Of a stretch of DNA of 64,000 nt, positions 63,718 through 64,000 are shown piece by piece (the stretch's first letter is position 1; the number at the start of each line of letters is the position of its first letter). The notes under the pieces are model-generated. The model saw only the letters and a list, made by a program, of their open reading frames with translations, was not told where the DNA came from and did no database searches. The DNA is from Rotaria macrura (lineage: Eukaryota; Rotifera; Eurotatoria; Philodinida; Philodinidae). The stretch spans positions 1 to 64,000 of the forward strand of contig OENT01000698.1 of assembly GCA_900239685.1 (NCBI GenBank). Reading direction: 5' to 3'. Position numbers and translations under genes: made by a program.

Positions 63718-64000
63718 ACGACGATGAAAAAGTGGTTGCTAAAAATATCTTGACATGCAAAGAAAGTATATGTGTCAAAGTCGAAATCAAATTTTGTTTA
63801 TAATCATCTCTAATTTGATTTCAATCTACACATTAATTCTAGTCATATAAGAATAAATTCCCACTTTCATTCATCTTAAGAAAAAAAACCAATTAGCTGT
63901 GTTCTTAACTACGCATAGATCAAGTACTCTCACTTGATCAGGCTCTTATATGAACATTAAATGCTTCTTCTGCATCGACATCACACAATTGCTGTCAAAA

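Larger units (their letters stand above)
58585..64000. other. gene-free tail of the window
   Basis: 5.4 kb of AT-rich DNA without a recognisable exon, domain or RNA gene. Only microsatellites stand out (listed separately). Confidence 0.5.

Overview
The window is animal nuclear DNA, AT-rich, with canonical GT-AG introns mostly 50-100 nt long. It carries clear metazoan orthologues: Rab2, TTC5/Strap, a PTP1B/TC-PTP-type phosphatase, ODAD2/ARMC4 and a Munc13-4/BAIAP3-type protein. Alongside these are right-handed beta-helix proteins of bacterial style, an ADP-ribosyltransferase, an ADP-ribosylglycohydrolase and a cysteine-dioxygenase-like cupin. Short introns, retained ciliary and secretory genes and foreign-looking single-exon genes together suggest a bdelloid rotifer (Adineta or Rotaria-like). 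That assignment is inference from gene style, not from a marker gene.

Left part (1 to about 28.5 kb): gene-poor and rich in accessory material. It holds a 5'-truncated beta-helix gene (459-1127, +), a single-exon secreted beta-helix protein (2814-4256, -), a predicted ADP-ribosyltransferase/ADP-ribosylglycohydrolase fusion (7573-11809, +), and a cupin gene with an extra N-terminal module (16083-17909, -). Between them are non-autonomous DNA transposons. Four MITE-like elements end in CCCAGG-like termini (8657-8976, 14289-14633, 19729-19984, 21675-22040), and there are several fold-back repeats and a pair of inverted tRNA-like sequences.

Right part (28.5 to 58 kb): ordinary conserved animal genes. 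On the minus strand, PTPN1/2-like (31837-28555), TTC5 (37924-31976) and Rab2 (39623-38596) run head to tail. ODAD2/ARMC4 (42570-48692) is on the plus strand, followed by a tail-to-tail UNC13D/BAIAP3-like gene (58043-50841, -). A 2.4-kb intron of TTC5 holds a nested inverted-repeat structure with a hAT-type MITE inside it. The last 5.5 kb (58.6-64 kb) shows only microsatellites and AT-rich DNA.

The observation most worth following up is the 7.5-11.8 kb locus. An ADP-ribose writer domain and an ADP-ribose eraser domain can be joined in frame by phase-matched splice sites into one polypeptide of about 780 residues. The bridging intron is long and carries one of the MITEs, so the two-gene alternative must be excluded by transcript data.
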